Of a DNA stretch of 64,000 bases, positions 26,816-36,875 are shown in pieces (the first letter of the stretch is position 1; each line of letters opens with the position of its first letter). The notes beneath the pieces are model-generated. The model searched no databases. It worked only from the letters and a program-made list of their open reading frames with translations, and was not told the DNA's origin. The stretch is from contig BGKB01000014.1 of the NCBI GenBank assembly GCA_003116975.1, positions 266,601 to 330,600 on the forward strand, given 5' to 3'. The position numbers and the translations under genes are program-made. This stretch comes from Aurantiochytrium sp. KH105 (taxonomy: Eukaryota; Sar; Bigyra; Thraustochytrida; Thraustochytriidae).

Positions 26816-29710
26816 ATGCCGAACAAGCATGAACGTCCCACCGCACGGGCGCCGAACAGTAGCACCAAGGTGAATCCATCCTCATCCGTCAAGGGCAAGT
26901 CAAGACCATCTGCTCAAGTGCTTCCACGCGTGAAAAACGTGGATCCGCATCTCAGCGCCTCTGAAAAGGGCATTGACAATCTTGCAAATCACGCTGATGC
27001 TCTCGCTGCTCAAAAGCGGGAAAAGGCCAAGCTGCAGCGCCAGAAAGAGCTTGCAGAGCAAGAAAAGGCTAAAGAAAGACTCGACCTTCTTCTTGGCCAT
27101 GACGACGAACAAGGAGAAGATCTGAAAGGAGGCCATACGAGCGACACAAACTATAGTACTCGCTTGAAACCTGGCCTACTAGAACACCAGGTGGGCTCAG
27201 GCCGCAGTTCTGGTTCGGGCAAATCCGTCAATTCGAGCACGCGTCAGTCACCGCTCCGCAAACGGCGACTCAGAAACGGCAGCGAAAGCGACCGGAGAAC
27301 AGACAGCAAACCAAGCGCGCAGGCCAGGTTACGAGACCAAACTCACAAGGTGGATCCACATGCCGAGCAGGCAGATGGCCTCGTGGTCGATACATCTCGC
27401 GGCGAAGACCCTGTGGCTTTCTTCAAAGTACTTCACGCTTTTGAGGCTGTCGAGGACGATGACATTTCCATCAACAAAGAAGATATCTTGCGCGTGCGGC
27501 AGGAGGATATGCATTCAGACGGATGGTGGTACGGGTGCCGCACGTCCGATGGAGCATTTGGGACCTTTCCATCTAATTTTGTGCAAGCGTGCGATCGCCC
27601 TCAGCATGGACAGACAGGACCTCGCACGTATATACAGAGCCCTCCTCATTCCCCCGGGAGAAAAGCCTTGGTGCTCCCTATGGCAATTGGCAACGTCGAG
27701 CTTGCACCAGAGCACAAGCCTAAGATCAAGCACTACTCGCAAAGGGAGAAAGAAAAAGCTGCAACTCGATTGCAGGCGATGGCCCGCGGCCGAAGCACCC
27801 GGTTAGCATTATATAAACAGCAAAAGGCAGGATCGACGATCCAGGGGGCTTTTCGTCGCTTCAAAAGTGTACCGACAAAGGTAGGCGCCGACCAAGAATC
27901 ATTGCAAGACTCTACGAGATCCGACGCAAGCTCTTTGCACAGCGAAACTTCATATGACGAAGAAGAAGAAGCTGCGGCTTCCGTTATCCAACTTGCGTTC
28001 AAGCGGAGGAAGGAAGCGCTCGCGAGCATGAAGAAGCAGAAGAAGCAGAAGAAGCAGCAGGAGCAGCAGGAGCAGCAGCAGCATAAAAACGCAAGCACAC
28101 CCAGAGCTCAGTCCATGGGATCACGAAACCGTAGCTTGCGACGGAAGTCTACCGGCGACAAGGCAGAGAGCTATAATTCGAGCGCAGCGCCTCGTAACGA
28201 GCCAACACGGACTTCGCGAATCAAGGAAATGGGGTGGGTCGCCACCAAGGCCGAAACGCCAGCCACACCGAAACCCATCGCAGAAGACTCAAGGGAGACA
28301 AGCAAAGCACCGGGCATCAAGGTACCTGCCCCAGGTTTGCGCGTAGTGCGCAAGGCGCAGAGCGAAGACTGGGGGTCCCAGCGAAGAGTTCAAACGTCTC
28401 TGACGCCTTTAGAGGCAACCCTCGAGGTTCATCGCGTTATCGCAGCCCGACTAGCAAATCGATTGATTGCAGACGTCATTGTTGCTGTCTCGTGCTCATT
28501 GCTGACGATCCCAATGCCAGGAGGAGACGACATTCGATTCAAGGACGTCCTCGAGGATTTGCGCTCCAATGAGCCAATCAATGGCGCGAGTACCTCAAAA
28601 ATGGCGTCCGCAGTAAGGGTTCTCCGCCAGGCGCAGGCGATTAAAGCCATTCCACACGAGATTGTTGGCGCTTCAATCGTAAATTTTGTTCCTGAGCTCA
28701 TTCGGATCTGTCTCGATGTGCCTTCCGCATTGCCGCGAACACTGCGCGACGCCACCCTGGTTCTGAGTAACATTGTCGCCGAGCACCCAGAGTCATGCTA
28801 CCTGGTCACGCACGAGATCTCTCGATTTGCAGAGAGAATTGGCAACACGTCCGGGGATCTCGACAACGCTATATTGTGCCTTATTGGCAATGTCGCAGGA
28901 AGTTCGCTTCGGGCTCGAGATGACTTGCTTGCGATTGCATCCGTTCGCGAGGGGATCGAGCGTATCATCAGTGCTGGGAGTATAGGGTCGCCGACTCTGC
29001 AGAACGCGATCTGGGCCCTTGGCAACCTCTACCGTGGTTTTCCGCCTCCTGTCGGCATTTTCAGTTCGCAATTGGCGATAATGCTCACGCAACTATTGAT
29101 TCCGTTACGGGATGACCCCGCGACGCTTGTCGATCTGTTGTGGACAATTGCGTTCATGTGCGAGGCACATGATATGGCGAACGCCTTTGCCGACGAGTCT
29201 TTGCATGCTGACCTCATCAGTGCAGTTATGCAAACCAATGTAGACTCGGGTGATCTCCACGACTCGAACATCCTCATGCTCGGCGCTCTTCGCGCGCTCG
29301 GTAATCTCGTTTGTTCGTGTCCACTCGTTCCTTCACGGACACTTGTTGACGATTTGTTGCAATTGGCAGACCACCTGGAGCCGATGATTCAAAAGGAGAT
29401 TATGTGGATCATTGGCAACATTGTTAACGTCAATACCACCTTGCTGGAATACACTGCTGGGCAGCCTGAGCTTTGGGGACTTTTGCGAAAGGCAATTTCC
29501 AGAGACGTTCCAAGTTTGCGCGCAGAGGCCATTTTCCTCGCTCACAACCTTTTGAAGGATGGGTCGGAAATTGCGCTTGTCCATTTTGAAATGTCTTTTC
29601 CAAAGAATCGGCAAGTGTTGCAGCAGCTCAAGTGCCCCAACCTCCCTCCCATCATCACAAAGTCGCTGAAGAAAGCAATCGACGACATTACCTCCGTCGT
29701 CTTTGATTGA
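26816..29710 (+). CDS. SH3-IQ-ARM repeat protein
   Basis: 964 residues from ATG 26816; the open frame upstream has no ATG. The N-terminus is basic with a short coiled coil around 60-90 (KREKAKLQRQKELAEQEK). An SH3 domain lies near 200-262: ALYDY-equivalent VLHAFEAVEDDDISINKED, then DGWWYGCRTSDGAFGTFPSNFV. IQ-type calmodulin-binding motifs follow (ATRLQAMARGRSTR, STIQGAFRRF, ASVIQLAFKRR) with a Lys/Gln-rich spacer. Residues about 520-960 form armadillo repeats of the importin-alpha type (VLSNIVAEHPE, AILCLIGNVAGSS, LQNAIWALGNLYRG, VDLLWTIAFMCEA, EIMWIIGNIVN). Classical importin-alpha IBB was not seen. A calmodulin-regulated cytoskeletal or transport adaptor is the likeliest role. Convergent with the SHPRH-like gene, 106 bases away. 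Confidence 0.8.
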   Translation: MPNKHERPTARAPNSSTKVNPSSSVKGKSRPSAQVLPRVKNVDPHLSASEKGIDNLANHADALAAQKREKAKLQRQKELAEQEKAKERLDLLLGHDDEQGEDLKGGHTSDTNYSTRLKPGLLEHQVGSGRSSGSGKSVNSSTRQSPLRKRRLRNGSESDRRTDSKPSAQARLRDQTHKVDPHAEQADGLVVDTSRGEDPVAFFKVLHAFEAVEDDDISINKEDILRVRQEDMHSDGWWYGCRTSDGAFGTFPSNFVQACDRPQHGQTGPRTYIQSPPHSPGRKALVLPMAIGNVELAPEHKPKIKHYSQREKEKAATRLQAMARGRSTRLALYKQQKAGSTIQGAFRRFKSVPTKVGADQESLQDSTRSDASSLHSETSYDEEEEAAASVIQLAFKRRKEALASMKKQKKQKKQQEQQEQQQHKNASTPRAQSMGSRNRSLRRKSTGDKAESYNSSAAPRNEPTRTSRIKEMGWVATKAETPATPKPIAEDSRETSKAPGIKVPAPGLRVVRKAQSEDWGSQRRVQTSLTPLEATLEVHRVIAARLANRLIADVIVAVSCSLLTIPMPGGDDIRFKDVLEDLRSNEPINGASTSKMASAVRVLRQAQAIKAIPHEIVGASIVNFVPELIRICLDVPSALPRTLRDATLVLSNIVAEHPESCYLVTHEISRFAERIGNTSGDLDNAILCLIGNVAGSSLRARDDLLAIASVREGIERIISAGSIGSPTLQNAIWALGNLYRGFPPPVGIFSSQLAIMLTQLLIPLRDDPATLVDLLWTIAFMCEAHDMANAFADESLHADLISAVMQTNVDSGDLHDSNILMLGALRALGNLVCSCPLVPSRTLVDDLLQLADHLEPMIQKEIMWIIGNIVNVNTTLLEYTAGQPELWGLLRKAISRDVPSLRAEAIFLAHNLLKDGSEIALVHFEMSFPKNRQVLQQLKCPNLPPIITKSLKKAIDDITSVVFD

Positions 29711-29816
29711 GAAGGCAGTGCAAACAAAATGAACGACTTGCTTCGTCTTTGACAAACAGCCCGAGACAAGCAGGCAGGTAGGGCAGAAACTGCATTTACT
29801 CTCCTATTTTCTTTTT

Positions 29817-32800
29817 TTAACAAAAAAGTTCTTGCAACTCTTTTTCTGATAGTTCTTCGCGCTCGTTGGAAAGAATTCCCGCCGTCTTGTACTCTTGATC
29901 GGCCCCTTTACGGGTTTGTTCTCCAGGAGGAATAACGCCTGCTTTGGGATTATCATCGCCGTCGCCCGTGAGATCAATGTCTGGTGCTTCACCGCCGTCA
30001 CCCTCATGACTCAAGGCCTCGAGACGCTTGCGTCGAAAAAGCTTGTGAATGCGCTCTTCGACAGTGTTGCGGACGAGAAAACGGTGCACATGCGTAGGCC
30101 GCGTCTGACCCATGCGATGAATGCGACCAATGGCCTGCGCCTCGATAGCAGGGTTCATGATGGGCTCGACGAGGAAGACATGCGAGGCTTCCGTGACATT
30201 GAGTCCACGGGATCCAAAACTGAGATTCATGAGCATGACGCGAACTGAGGGATCTCGTCGAAACAGCGCAAGCCTTTCGTCATACTTGGCGCGCCCCTTG
30301 ATGCGGACGTGCGAAACATCGTTTACGCGTAATGCGTGCTCGAGAATTCCAAGAACCTCATCCCACTGCGAAAATAGGATGCACTTTTCGTCTGGAGAGT
30401 TCGCCTCGACACGAAGGATCTCCTCAACAACGGCGTCGAACTTTGTTCCAAACCCAGACTTCTTTAGACGCGTCGTTGTCGTTGTCGATGTCGTAGCCGA
30501 GGTATCTTGAGCGGCGGAACTTGACGCGCCATTGTGTCCTTCTACCCCTGTTGAGGGCGACGATGAGGAGGACGACGAGGACGAAGACGACCCTGACGCG
30601 GGAGAAACAGACTTTCGACGAGTGACGTAACGTACGTCTTCCTTGCGAAACTTGGCGCGGCAGTTGGGGCATTTTTTTGAAAAGCGCAGGAGTTTGTCAA
30701 TGCAGGTTACACAAAGCGTGTGTCCACAGAGGAGCATAGCAAACTCAGAGCCAAATGGGTCGTGACAGATAGGACAACACTCGTTGTCAACGCCGCCGTC
30801 GGCGCGCGTGCTTGTTGTGACGGAGGTACCAAGGCGATGGCCGCCTTGGGAGTCCGTCTTCTTGGCCCCTTCGGAGTCTGAACCGTTGATGCTCGCAAGA
30901 TACTTTAGTTGGGAAAGGCACTGGTTGAGTTGTGACCTGTAACGCGCGCACTCGTGCTCGTAGACTTGAAGGCGGGCCTCGAGCTCTTCAGGGCGAATCT
31001 TCCACTGGTCTTCGTCAGCTTCGATTGCCTCGCCCGGCAATTGAAGGCGCATGCGCATAGTCGCCATTTCGAGCTCGTCAAAGGCCTTGAGCCACTGGTC
31101 TCGTTTCTGCCAAACATCCCACGCAGCACTAAGCTCGGAGGAAAGCGACTCGAGCTGATTGAGATGCGCGTCGGCGTTGTCAATAATCTCGTCCAGGCCA
31201 GGGGCATCGCGAACAGAGCGCGCTGCTGATTTGATGATGCGCAACATGAGTACGAGCTCACTGGCATGTCTAAATTGGTAGTTCGAGGCATCGCCCTCGC
31301 CCGATGTGGCATCCTGCAACGCAGCTTGGTCGCGCTTGCTCCGCTCAAACGTGAAAAGTAGATTCTCAAAGACCACAAAGTCCTTTTTGATGCGACAGTG
31401 CCTGCACATGGGACCCGTCTTTCCAAAGTAGTACCTGCAGACAGAGCATTCGGCAGACTCGTGGATTTCTTTCAGCGATGGTGTTTCGCCCATTTTGGCA
31501 GTAGCACGTTCCACAATTTGCCGCGCCGTGTTGAGCTTTTGCATTTCTCGCGTCAAGACAATGCGCATCCCTTCAAGGCTTCCAAATTGAAAGACAAGGC
31601 TATCTTGGCGCTTTTGCAGAGCTCCGCCACTGTTTTTGTCCATGCGAACCCTATCTACGAGGATGGAGCTTCGGGACTCGCCATCTGGAGCGTTCTCGAT
31701 GGCGCTGAGCGCAAGTATCCACCAGGTTTCACATTCTTTGGGTGTTTGCTTTACCGCTTGCATTTTGTTTGTAAAAGAGTGCAAGCTCACCTTGACATCG
31801 GTCTCGTAGCGAGCCATGAATCGATCCCGAATGTCCTTGATTTCCTTGTCCATGCGTGCGAGATGAAGTGTCGCGGTCAATTTGTTCGAGCCAGCGCCTT
31901 GCGCATTTGTCGTGCTTGCGCCTTGGGCAAGATTCTCAGAGACGCCCTGATGATCGCCGGTGTTCGAGTTCGATGATACAGAATCATCTTGTAGACCGAG
32001 GGCGTGAAGATGACGCAGCGCTTCAAGCGTGTGTAGACGCTGCAAAGAGTCTGTCTTACAGACGCCCTCTTTTTCGTGCTTGTTCATGAGTGCGAGAGCA
32101 CGCTGATAAATCTCACGGGCCTTTGATAGCTCGTTCTTGAGCAAGCGAAGACCCGCGGTGGCATTAGTGTTCATGAGCAGGAGACGCTGCGATTCCTCGC
32201 ACTCAAGCTTGGCCTTATTAACGAGCTGTTTGTAAATTTCCTCCATTGTCATGGGGGCATCCGCGGAACGGCCGCGTTCGACATGAGCTGCAGCCCCAAT
32301 CGAGGCGTCCTGTCCTGCGCCAATGCGACGAGCGCGCTTGCGGCGTCCGCGTCCCGCATGACCACCATCTCGGAGACCAAAGCTTCCGATCTGAGGGTGG
32401 CAACAAGCTTGACGCAGGCGTAAAAGGTGTGGCATGGCTGTTTCAAGTGTTGACTTTTTCTGTTGCTTTCCCGCAGATGGTGCTGGCGCCCCGTTGGCAC
32501 GAGCACCCCGCGAGCCCTCGGAGGCCAGATTCGCGACAGCAACGTGTTGATTGCGGTAAAAGTGCGCCTCAATCGCTGTGAACTCGAGCCGATGAATGTG
32601 CTCCGTCAGACTAGGAAGCCGAAGCTCCTCTTGCACCGTCTCTTTGGTGTTGCGCCAGAGAATGCCCTGAAAAGCCGTGGCAAGACGACGGAAGGCGCCC
32701 CGGCGTTTACCTGCGAGGGGCTGTACCACGGCGGCATTCCACCACGCAGGATCGCTAAGAACGGGCACACGTAGAAAGAGAAGCAAACCAAAGAGGTCAT

Positions 32801-35051
32801 CAAGCCCATGCTTGCCAACCGGTGTGCCAGTGACACACCAGCGAAAGCGTGCTTGCAGATTTTTTGCCATTTCGGCTGCTGCTGCAGCAGAGGATTCCAC
32901 TTCTTGGGCCTCGTCGAGACAGACTCGAAACCAGGTGACCGAAGTCAGTGGCGAAGGTGGCGAAAAGTAGCGTTTTTTGCGACGCAAATGGAAGCGCTCA
33001 TCTGCACGCTGACGTGTTGCGGTTTGTACGTGGTGGACTTCGAGACGCAGAACGCTGTAGGTGGTAACAATGACGTCAAAGGTGGCGAGATATTGCGGCC
33101 AAAAAGGCGCCACCACAGTTTCATAGGTGCGAATAGCGGCTTGCAGCTGGGGCTCGAGATCGGCAGCGCGAGCGGGCGACTTGAGGATTTTGTTATGCAA
33201 GTCGCAAACCACGCGAAGGGCACGCTCAAGGTTCGATCGAATTGCACGGACGCCCTCGTACATGAGCACCTTGAGCGTGCCTGAACTCGTGTGATGATCG
33301 ATTTCTGAAAGCCATTGAGCGGCAATGGAAACAGGGCATACAATGAGCGTCCCCTTGATCGGAGGTTGATGGTCACCATTGCGCGTTGCTCGGCAGGAAA
33401 GACACACGTGAACAGTCTCTTCGAGGTTTTGTGGGTTCGCTTGTGTCTTTGAGTAGTTGAGGCTGCACAAGAGATGCTGCCACTGGCCGCAAAAGTGACA
33501 CTGAACGGTGCCACCAGGGACTTGCGCCTCCGGAAGATTGCAAACGCAAACAAGATCCTCGTTGTCGGTATTTTGCGGCGAACCAAGCGCACGTGTCTGG
33601 AAGGGGTCGATCAAGGGCGAAAACAATCGAGCGTTCGCAGCACGATGCGCGAGAACGAGGGTGATAACCTCTACCGTTTTGCCGAGTCCCATTTCGTCTG
33701 CAAGAATGCCCCCTGTCGCAAAGGCGCCAAGACTACCGCGCTGGTCTGCGTCCAGCTTTGTGTTTGCAGAGGGCTGGCACATGGCCCCGTTGAAGGGACA
33801 AAATTGTATCTCTGTTCCGTCTGCAGCCATGTAATCGCCAAAAATCGCCGAGAGAATATTGGCCTGCACCCGATCAGCGGCGCGAACGGAGACAAGGCCT
33901 TCGTGCTCGAGCATCCAGCGGACAGCGCGGCTCTGGTATGGCCGAAGGGACGCGTTGAGCCCTTGCGGAAGATATTGGGCCTCGAGTTGGGCACGGGTCT
34001 GTGATGGCCGGATTGCGTAAAACAATCGCGCGGGGTCGACGAGAGCTCCGAGTTTAGCAGCAGCAGAGGATGGGGCCGGGGCCTTACTGTTTGGCCCAAG
34101 CGCCGCGATCCGCTCCCAGTCAGCGCTGACAGTGGACACTGATCCAGGAAAGATCCACTCAAAAAAAACGAGAATGGGTCGAATGGACCACGTAAGATTC
34201 TGGAACGTGGGCAGCTTTGCCAAAATGGCCTGCATGCGCGATTCTAGGAGATTCTCACGGGGAAGACTGATTTCGTAGTGTAGTGCCTGACGGTCTCCTC
34301 GCGACACTGTCTTGCAGCGAACGTGTAGGTCACCTCGGGTGACGAGCTCTGCGAGAGCCTCGAGCTGGTTTTCGGTGCCTCCCATCCAATAGGAGGCAAT
34401 GCCCCGAAAACGCTCCATTCCGCCGCGACGAATAGACAACGCTAGGTGCTCGTCGGCAAGACCGCGCACGAGGAACATTTCGAGCGCGCCGTCATCAGGG
34501 GTACCGAAGTCCACGGGAGCGTGAACTCCTTTATCTTCTTGACCTTCTTCTTCTTCTCTTGCCCCTTGTTTGCTTGATTTGTAAAAGAGGACTACATCGT
34601 TACCGAGACTCTTGTAAAAGTCGAGTTGCACCACGGCAAGAGGAACACCAGCGTCTTCGTCGGGACTGGCGTCGTCTGGATTCTGTAGATTGATGCAGCA
34701 CGCTTCCCGGAGGAGATTGCCAGGTTGCGGGGCAGGTCGTTTGGGCTCGACTTCCTCGCCATCCAAGGCGGCCATGTCTGCGCTGTTGAAGCGAGCTTGG
34801 TCGTTCTCCCGTTCGTCATCTTCATCGTCAATGATGATGACGTCGTGATCGTCGGGCACGATCCACGAGTTGCCATGGTCGCTGTCGTCGCCGTCGTCGT
34901 CTTCTGGATCTCCGCGGCCAAAGGCGCCGAGCTGAGCTCCACGTTCTGCCTGCGACAGACGCACCTCGAAGGCAGCGAGCGCCACGGAGTTGTCGCCCGC
35001 GTCGCGGCTCGCGGGCAAGCGCCCTGGCCGCGACGCCTTCTTGCGGCCCAT
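29817..35051 (-). CDS. SHPRH: SHPRH-like SNF2 helicase / PHD / RING E3 ubiquitin ligase
   Basis: 1,744 residues from ATG 35051. After an acidic N-terminus the SNF2 motor starts with ILADEMGLGKTVEVI near 450. A PHD-type zinc finger is inserted at about 500-552 (CVCNLP..., CHFCGQWQHLLC, CLSC). The DExx box is DEAQ near 707 and is followed by CVTGTPVGK. A long helical insert then precedes a C3HC4 RING at about 1427-1466 (CPICHDPF, CGHTLCVTCIDKLL, CPNC), and helicase motifs V-VI lie at about 1550-1671 (SRGLNVTEASHVFLVEP, IGRIHRMGQTRPTHVHRF). PHD and RING both nested in a SNF2 motor is the hallmark of SHPRH, a PCNA polyubiquitin ligase in post-replication repair. The linker-histone domain of animal SHPRH was not recognised. 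A second CxxC pair near 1205 (CSVCRYYFG, CRHCRIKK) may bind zinc as well. Confidence 0.9.
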   Translation of the reverse strand: MGRKKASRPGRLPASRDAGDNSVALAAFEVRLSQAERGAQLGAFGRGDPEDDDGDDSDHGNSWIVPDDHDVIIIDDEDDERENDQARFNSADMAALDGEEVEPKRPAPQPGNLLREACCINLQNPDDASPDEDAGVPLAVVQLDFYKSLGNDVVLFYKSSKQGAREEEEGQEDKGVHAPVDFGTPDDGALEMFLVRGLADEHLALSIRRGGMERFRGIASYWMGGTENQLEALAELVTRGDLHVRCKTVSRGDRQALHYEISLPRENLLESRMQAILAKLPTFQNLTWSIRPILVFFEWIFPGSVSTVSADWERIAALGPNSKAPAPSSAAAKLGALVDPARLFYAIRPSQTRAQLEAQYLPQGLNASLRPYQSRAVRWMLEHEGLVSVRAADRVQANILSAIFGDYMAADGTEIQFCPFNGAMCQPSANTKLDADQRGSLGAFATGGILADEMGLGKTVEVITLVLAHRAANARLFSPLIDPFQTRALGSPQNTDNEDLVCVCNLPEAQVPGGTVQCHFCGQWQHLLCSLNYSKTQANPQNLEETVHVCLSCRATRNGDHQPPIKGTLIVCPVSIAAQWLSEIDHHTSSGTLKVLMYEGVRAIRSNLERALRVVCDLHNKILKSPARAADLEPQLQAAIRTYETVVAPFWPQYLATFDVIVTTYSVLRLEVHHVQTATRQRADERFHLRRKKRYFSPPSPLTSVTWFRVCLDEAQEVESSAAAAAEMAKNLQARFRWCVTGTPVGKHGLDDLFGLLLFLRVPVLSDPAWWNAAVVQPLAGKRRGAFRRLATAFQGILWRNTKETVQEELRLPSLTEHIHRLEFTAIEAHFYRNQHVAVANLASEGSRGARANGAPAPSAGKQQKKSTLETAMPHLLRLRQACCHPQIGSFGLRDGGHAGRGRRKRARRIGAGQDASIGAAAHVERGRSADAPMTMEEIYKQLVNKAKLECEESQRLLLMNTNATAGLRLLKNELSKAREIYQRALALMNKHEKEGVCKTDSLQRLHTLEALRHLHALGLQDDSVSSNSNTGDHQGVSENLAQGASTTNAQGAGSNKLTATLHLARMDKEIKDIRDRFMARYETDVKVSLHSFTNKMQAVKQTPKECETWWILALSAIENAPDGESRSSILVDRVRMDKNSGGALQKRQDSLVFQFGSLEGMRIVLTREMQKLNTARQIVERATAKMGETPSLKEIHESAECSVCRYYFGKTGPMCRHCRIKKDFVVFENLLFTFERSKRDQAALQDATSGEGDASNYQFRHASELVLMLRIIKSAARSVRDAPGLDEIIDNADAHLNQLESLSSELSAAWDVWQKRDQWLKAFDELEMATMRMRLQLPGEAIEADEDQWKIRPEELEARLQVYEHECARYRSQLNQCLSQLKYLASINGSDSEGAKKTDSQGGHRLGTSVTTSTRADGGVDNECCPICHDPFGSEFAMLLCGHTLCVTCIDKLLRFSKKCPNCRAKFRKEDVRYVTRRKSVSPASGSSSSSSSSSSSPSTGVEGHNGASSSAAQDTSATTSTTTTTRLKKSGFGTKFDAVVEEILRVEANSPDEKCILFSQWDEVLGILEHALRVNDVSHVRIKGRAKYDERLALFRRDPSVRVMLMNLSFGSRGLNVTEASHVFLVEPIMNPAIEAQAIGRIHRMGQTRPTHVHRFLVRNTVEERIHKLFRRKRLEALSHEGDGGEAPDIDLTGDGDDNPKAGVIPPGEQTRKGADQEYKTAGILSNEREELSEKELQELFC

Positions 35052-35085
35052 GCCTCGGCCCGCACTCTCCGCCGCCGGAGGGGCC

Positions 35086-35087
<2 letters not shown>

Positions 35088-35127
<40 letters not shown>
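35088..35127. repeat. (CTG)13 microsatellite in the SHPRH 5' leader
   Basis: Thirteen CTG units (CAG on the transcript strand) beginning 37 bases upstream of the SHPRH-like ATG (35051, minus strand). Confidence 0.9.
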
Positions 35128-35128
<1 letters not shown>

Positions 35129-36622
35129 TGTCTGCCCTGGCTGGCGCTGGCTGCCTGCCCGCGGGCGTCGCGCAAGCGAGCGTCTGGGCTCGCGAGAGTT
35201 GGCTTGGTCCTGTCGTTTATGGCTCTGCGCGTTGGTTCTTCTGGATACTACTGTGCATGCGTGCGGGTCTATCTTCTAGGAGGCGATCGACGCCGCTGCT
35301 TCGCGCGCGACGCAGCCGCCGCCACGGCCTCCGAAGCGCGCTGCGAAGACGCGAGCCCGCCTCCGAGCGAGCATCGGCCGCGCGAGCGTGCTGATCGCGT
35401 CGCTCTCCGCCCCCGCCGCCTCGCTCTGGACGACCATCGTTGTAAGACTGCCTTGGAAAGAAGACGAACTTTGTTTGATAGAGAAGAAGACGAAGAGGAC
35501 CTATGTAAAATGCTGTTCCCACGACGGAGACGGTCTCCGATGAAGCAAGCAAGCTAGCTAGCTGGGCGGTGGGTGACCTCCGAGCTTGTCGCTGTCCGTG
35601 CTCGTAGTGTTCGTGCGGCGACTGAAAGAATGACGATGGCTTTCGCTAGCTTCAACGCTGGGACAGGACTGGGCTGGCTGGCAGCGATCACAGGTCGCCA
35701 AGACCAAGTCTGGTAGCCACTGCGAGTCCCACCGCCGGCAGCTCCAGGCTGCGAAAAGGTAATCGACCGCGCGCGTGCGAGATTCTTTGGTGAAAAGTTT
35801 GGGGCGAAGCGGCCCTCGCTCGCGTCCCTCGGTCACCGGTTCCACGCACACATCGCAAGGACACGTTCGGACACGGTGTACACCCCCCTCCGGGACCAAC
35901 CTGCCAGCCAACCACTCCGGGATCCTGGCCATCGTTGCAGGCTGCAGCTACTGTCGCAGCCGCCAGCTGCAGCTGCAAGTCCAAGACGCTGCACACAGCC
36001 CAAAAGAGCGACGAACGAACGAACGAAGTAAGCGTGCCAGCTCGACAACCCGTGATCCTCTTCGCGGCGAAGCCAAAGCAGGTCTCAGACGAGGCCGGCA
36101 AGGAAAATGCCCCGGCAAGACGACTTGGAGGGAGGGGGGAAATGTCCGAGTCTGACACTGGGACCTATTTACCAAGCGTCGCCCGCACCGCGAACAACTC
36201 CCTCAAAATCTTCCTTTGCTCCGAGTCATCCGCCCTGCCTCCGACAAATCCTCGCCCCCGCCTCCCGCCTGCACCCGCGACGCGACGAAGTCGCTGCATC
36301 TGCAGCAGCCACAGCCAGATGCAGCTGCAGATGCAATGCAGAGGCGGCATGCTCTGGTAACCGTGCTAGCTCTGCACCTTGAAGGGGTCCAGCCAGGCTC
36401 GGCCGGCCCTTGCCAACCAGCTGCAGCAAACGAACAAACGGCATTGTATAGCAAGCTAACGACTGGTGTAGCTGAGCAGCGAAGCCTGTAACAAGCGCGC
36501 TGATGTGGCGCCCACCAAAGTGTGATCGACGCACGCGCGCGCCGGTGTGGGGCTGCTGCTCCGGCCGCTCTCCTCTTCTTTCTCCCTGACCGACCGACCG
36601 CGCCACCATAGCCAGAGGCCTT

Positions 36623-36642
36623 GATCGATCGATCGATCGATC
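36623..36642. repeat. (GATC)5 microsatellite
   Basis: Five uninterrupted GATC units, self-complementary, within the gene-free island. Confidence 0.9.
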
Positions 36643-36845
36643 ACCCGACCGCTCGATCGTTCGGACAGCGCGCCGCCCCCGGTCCTGGCCCCGCCGTTTC
36701 CGTCACGTGCCGCGGGCGCCGGTCGGCCGGTCGTGGCGGCAGGCGGCGGCCAGCAGAGGCTGGTTGGCCGAGGCGTGGCTGGAGACCGTGACTGTGGATG
36801 GCCTGCCTGCCTTCCTTGCTGTTGCCTGTGCTGCCGTCGCTGATG

Positions 36846-36875
36846 CAGTTGATCGCAGTTGATCGCAGTTGATCG
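36846..36875. repeat. Three exact 10-bp direct repeats (CAGTTGATCG)
   Basis: Three head-to-tail copies of CAGTTGATCG followed by a degenerate fourth. The 10-base spacing places each copy on the same face of the helix, compatible with a protein-binding array, but no factor is known. Confidence 0.8.
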
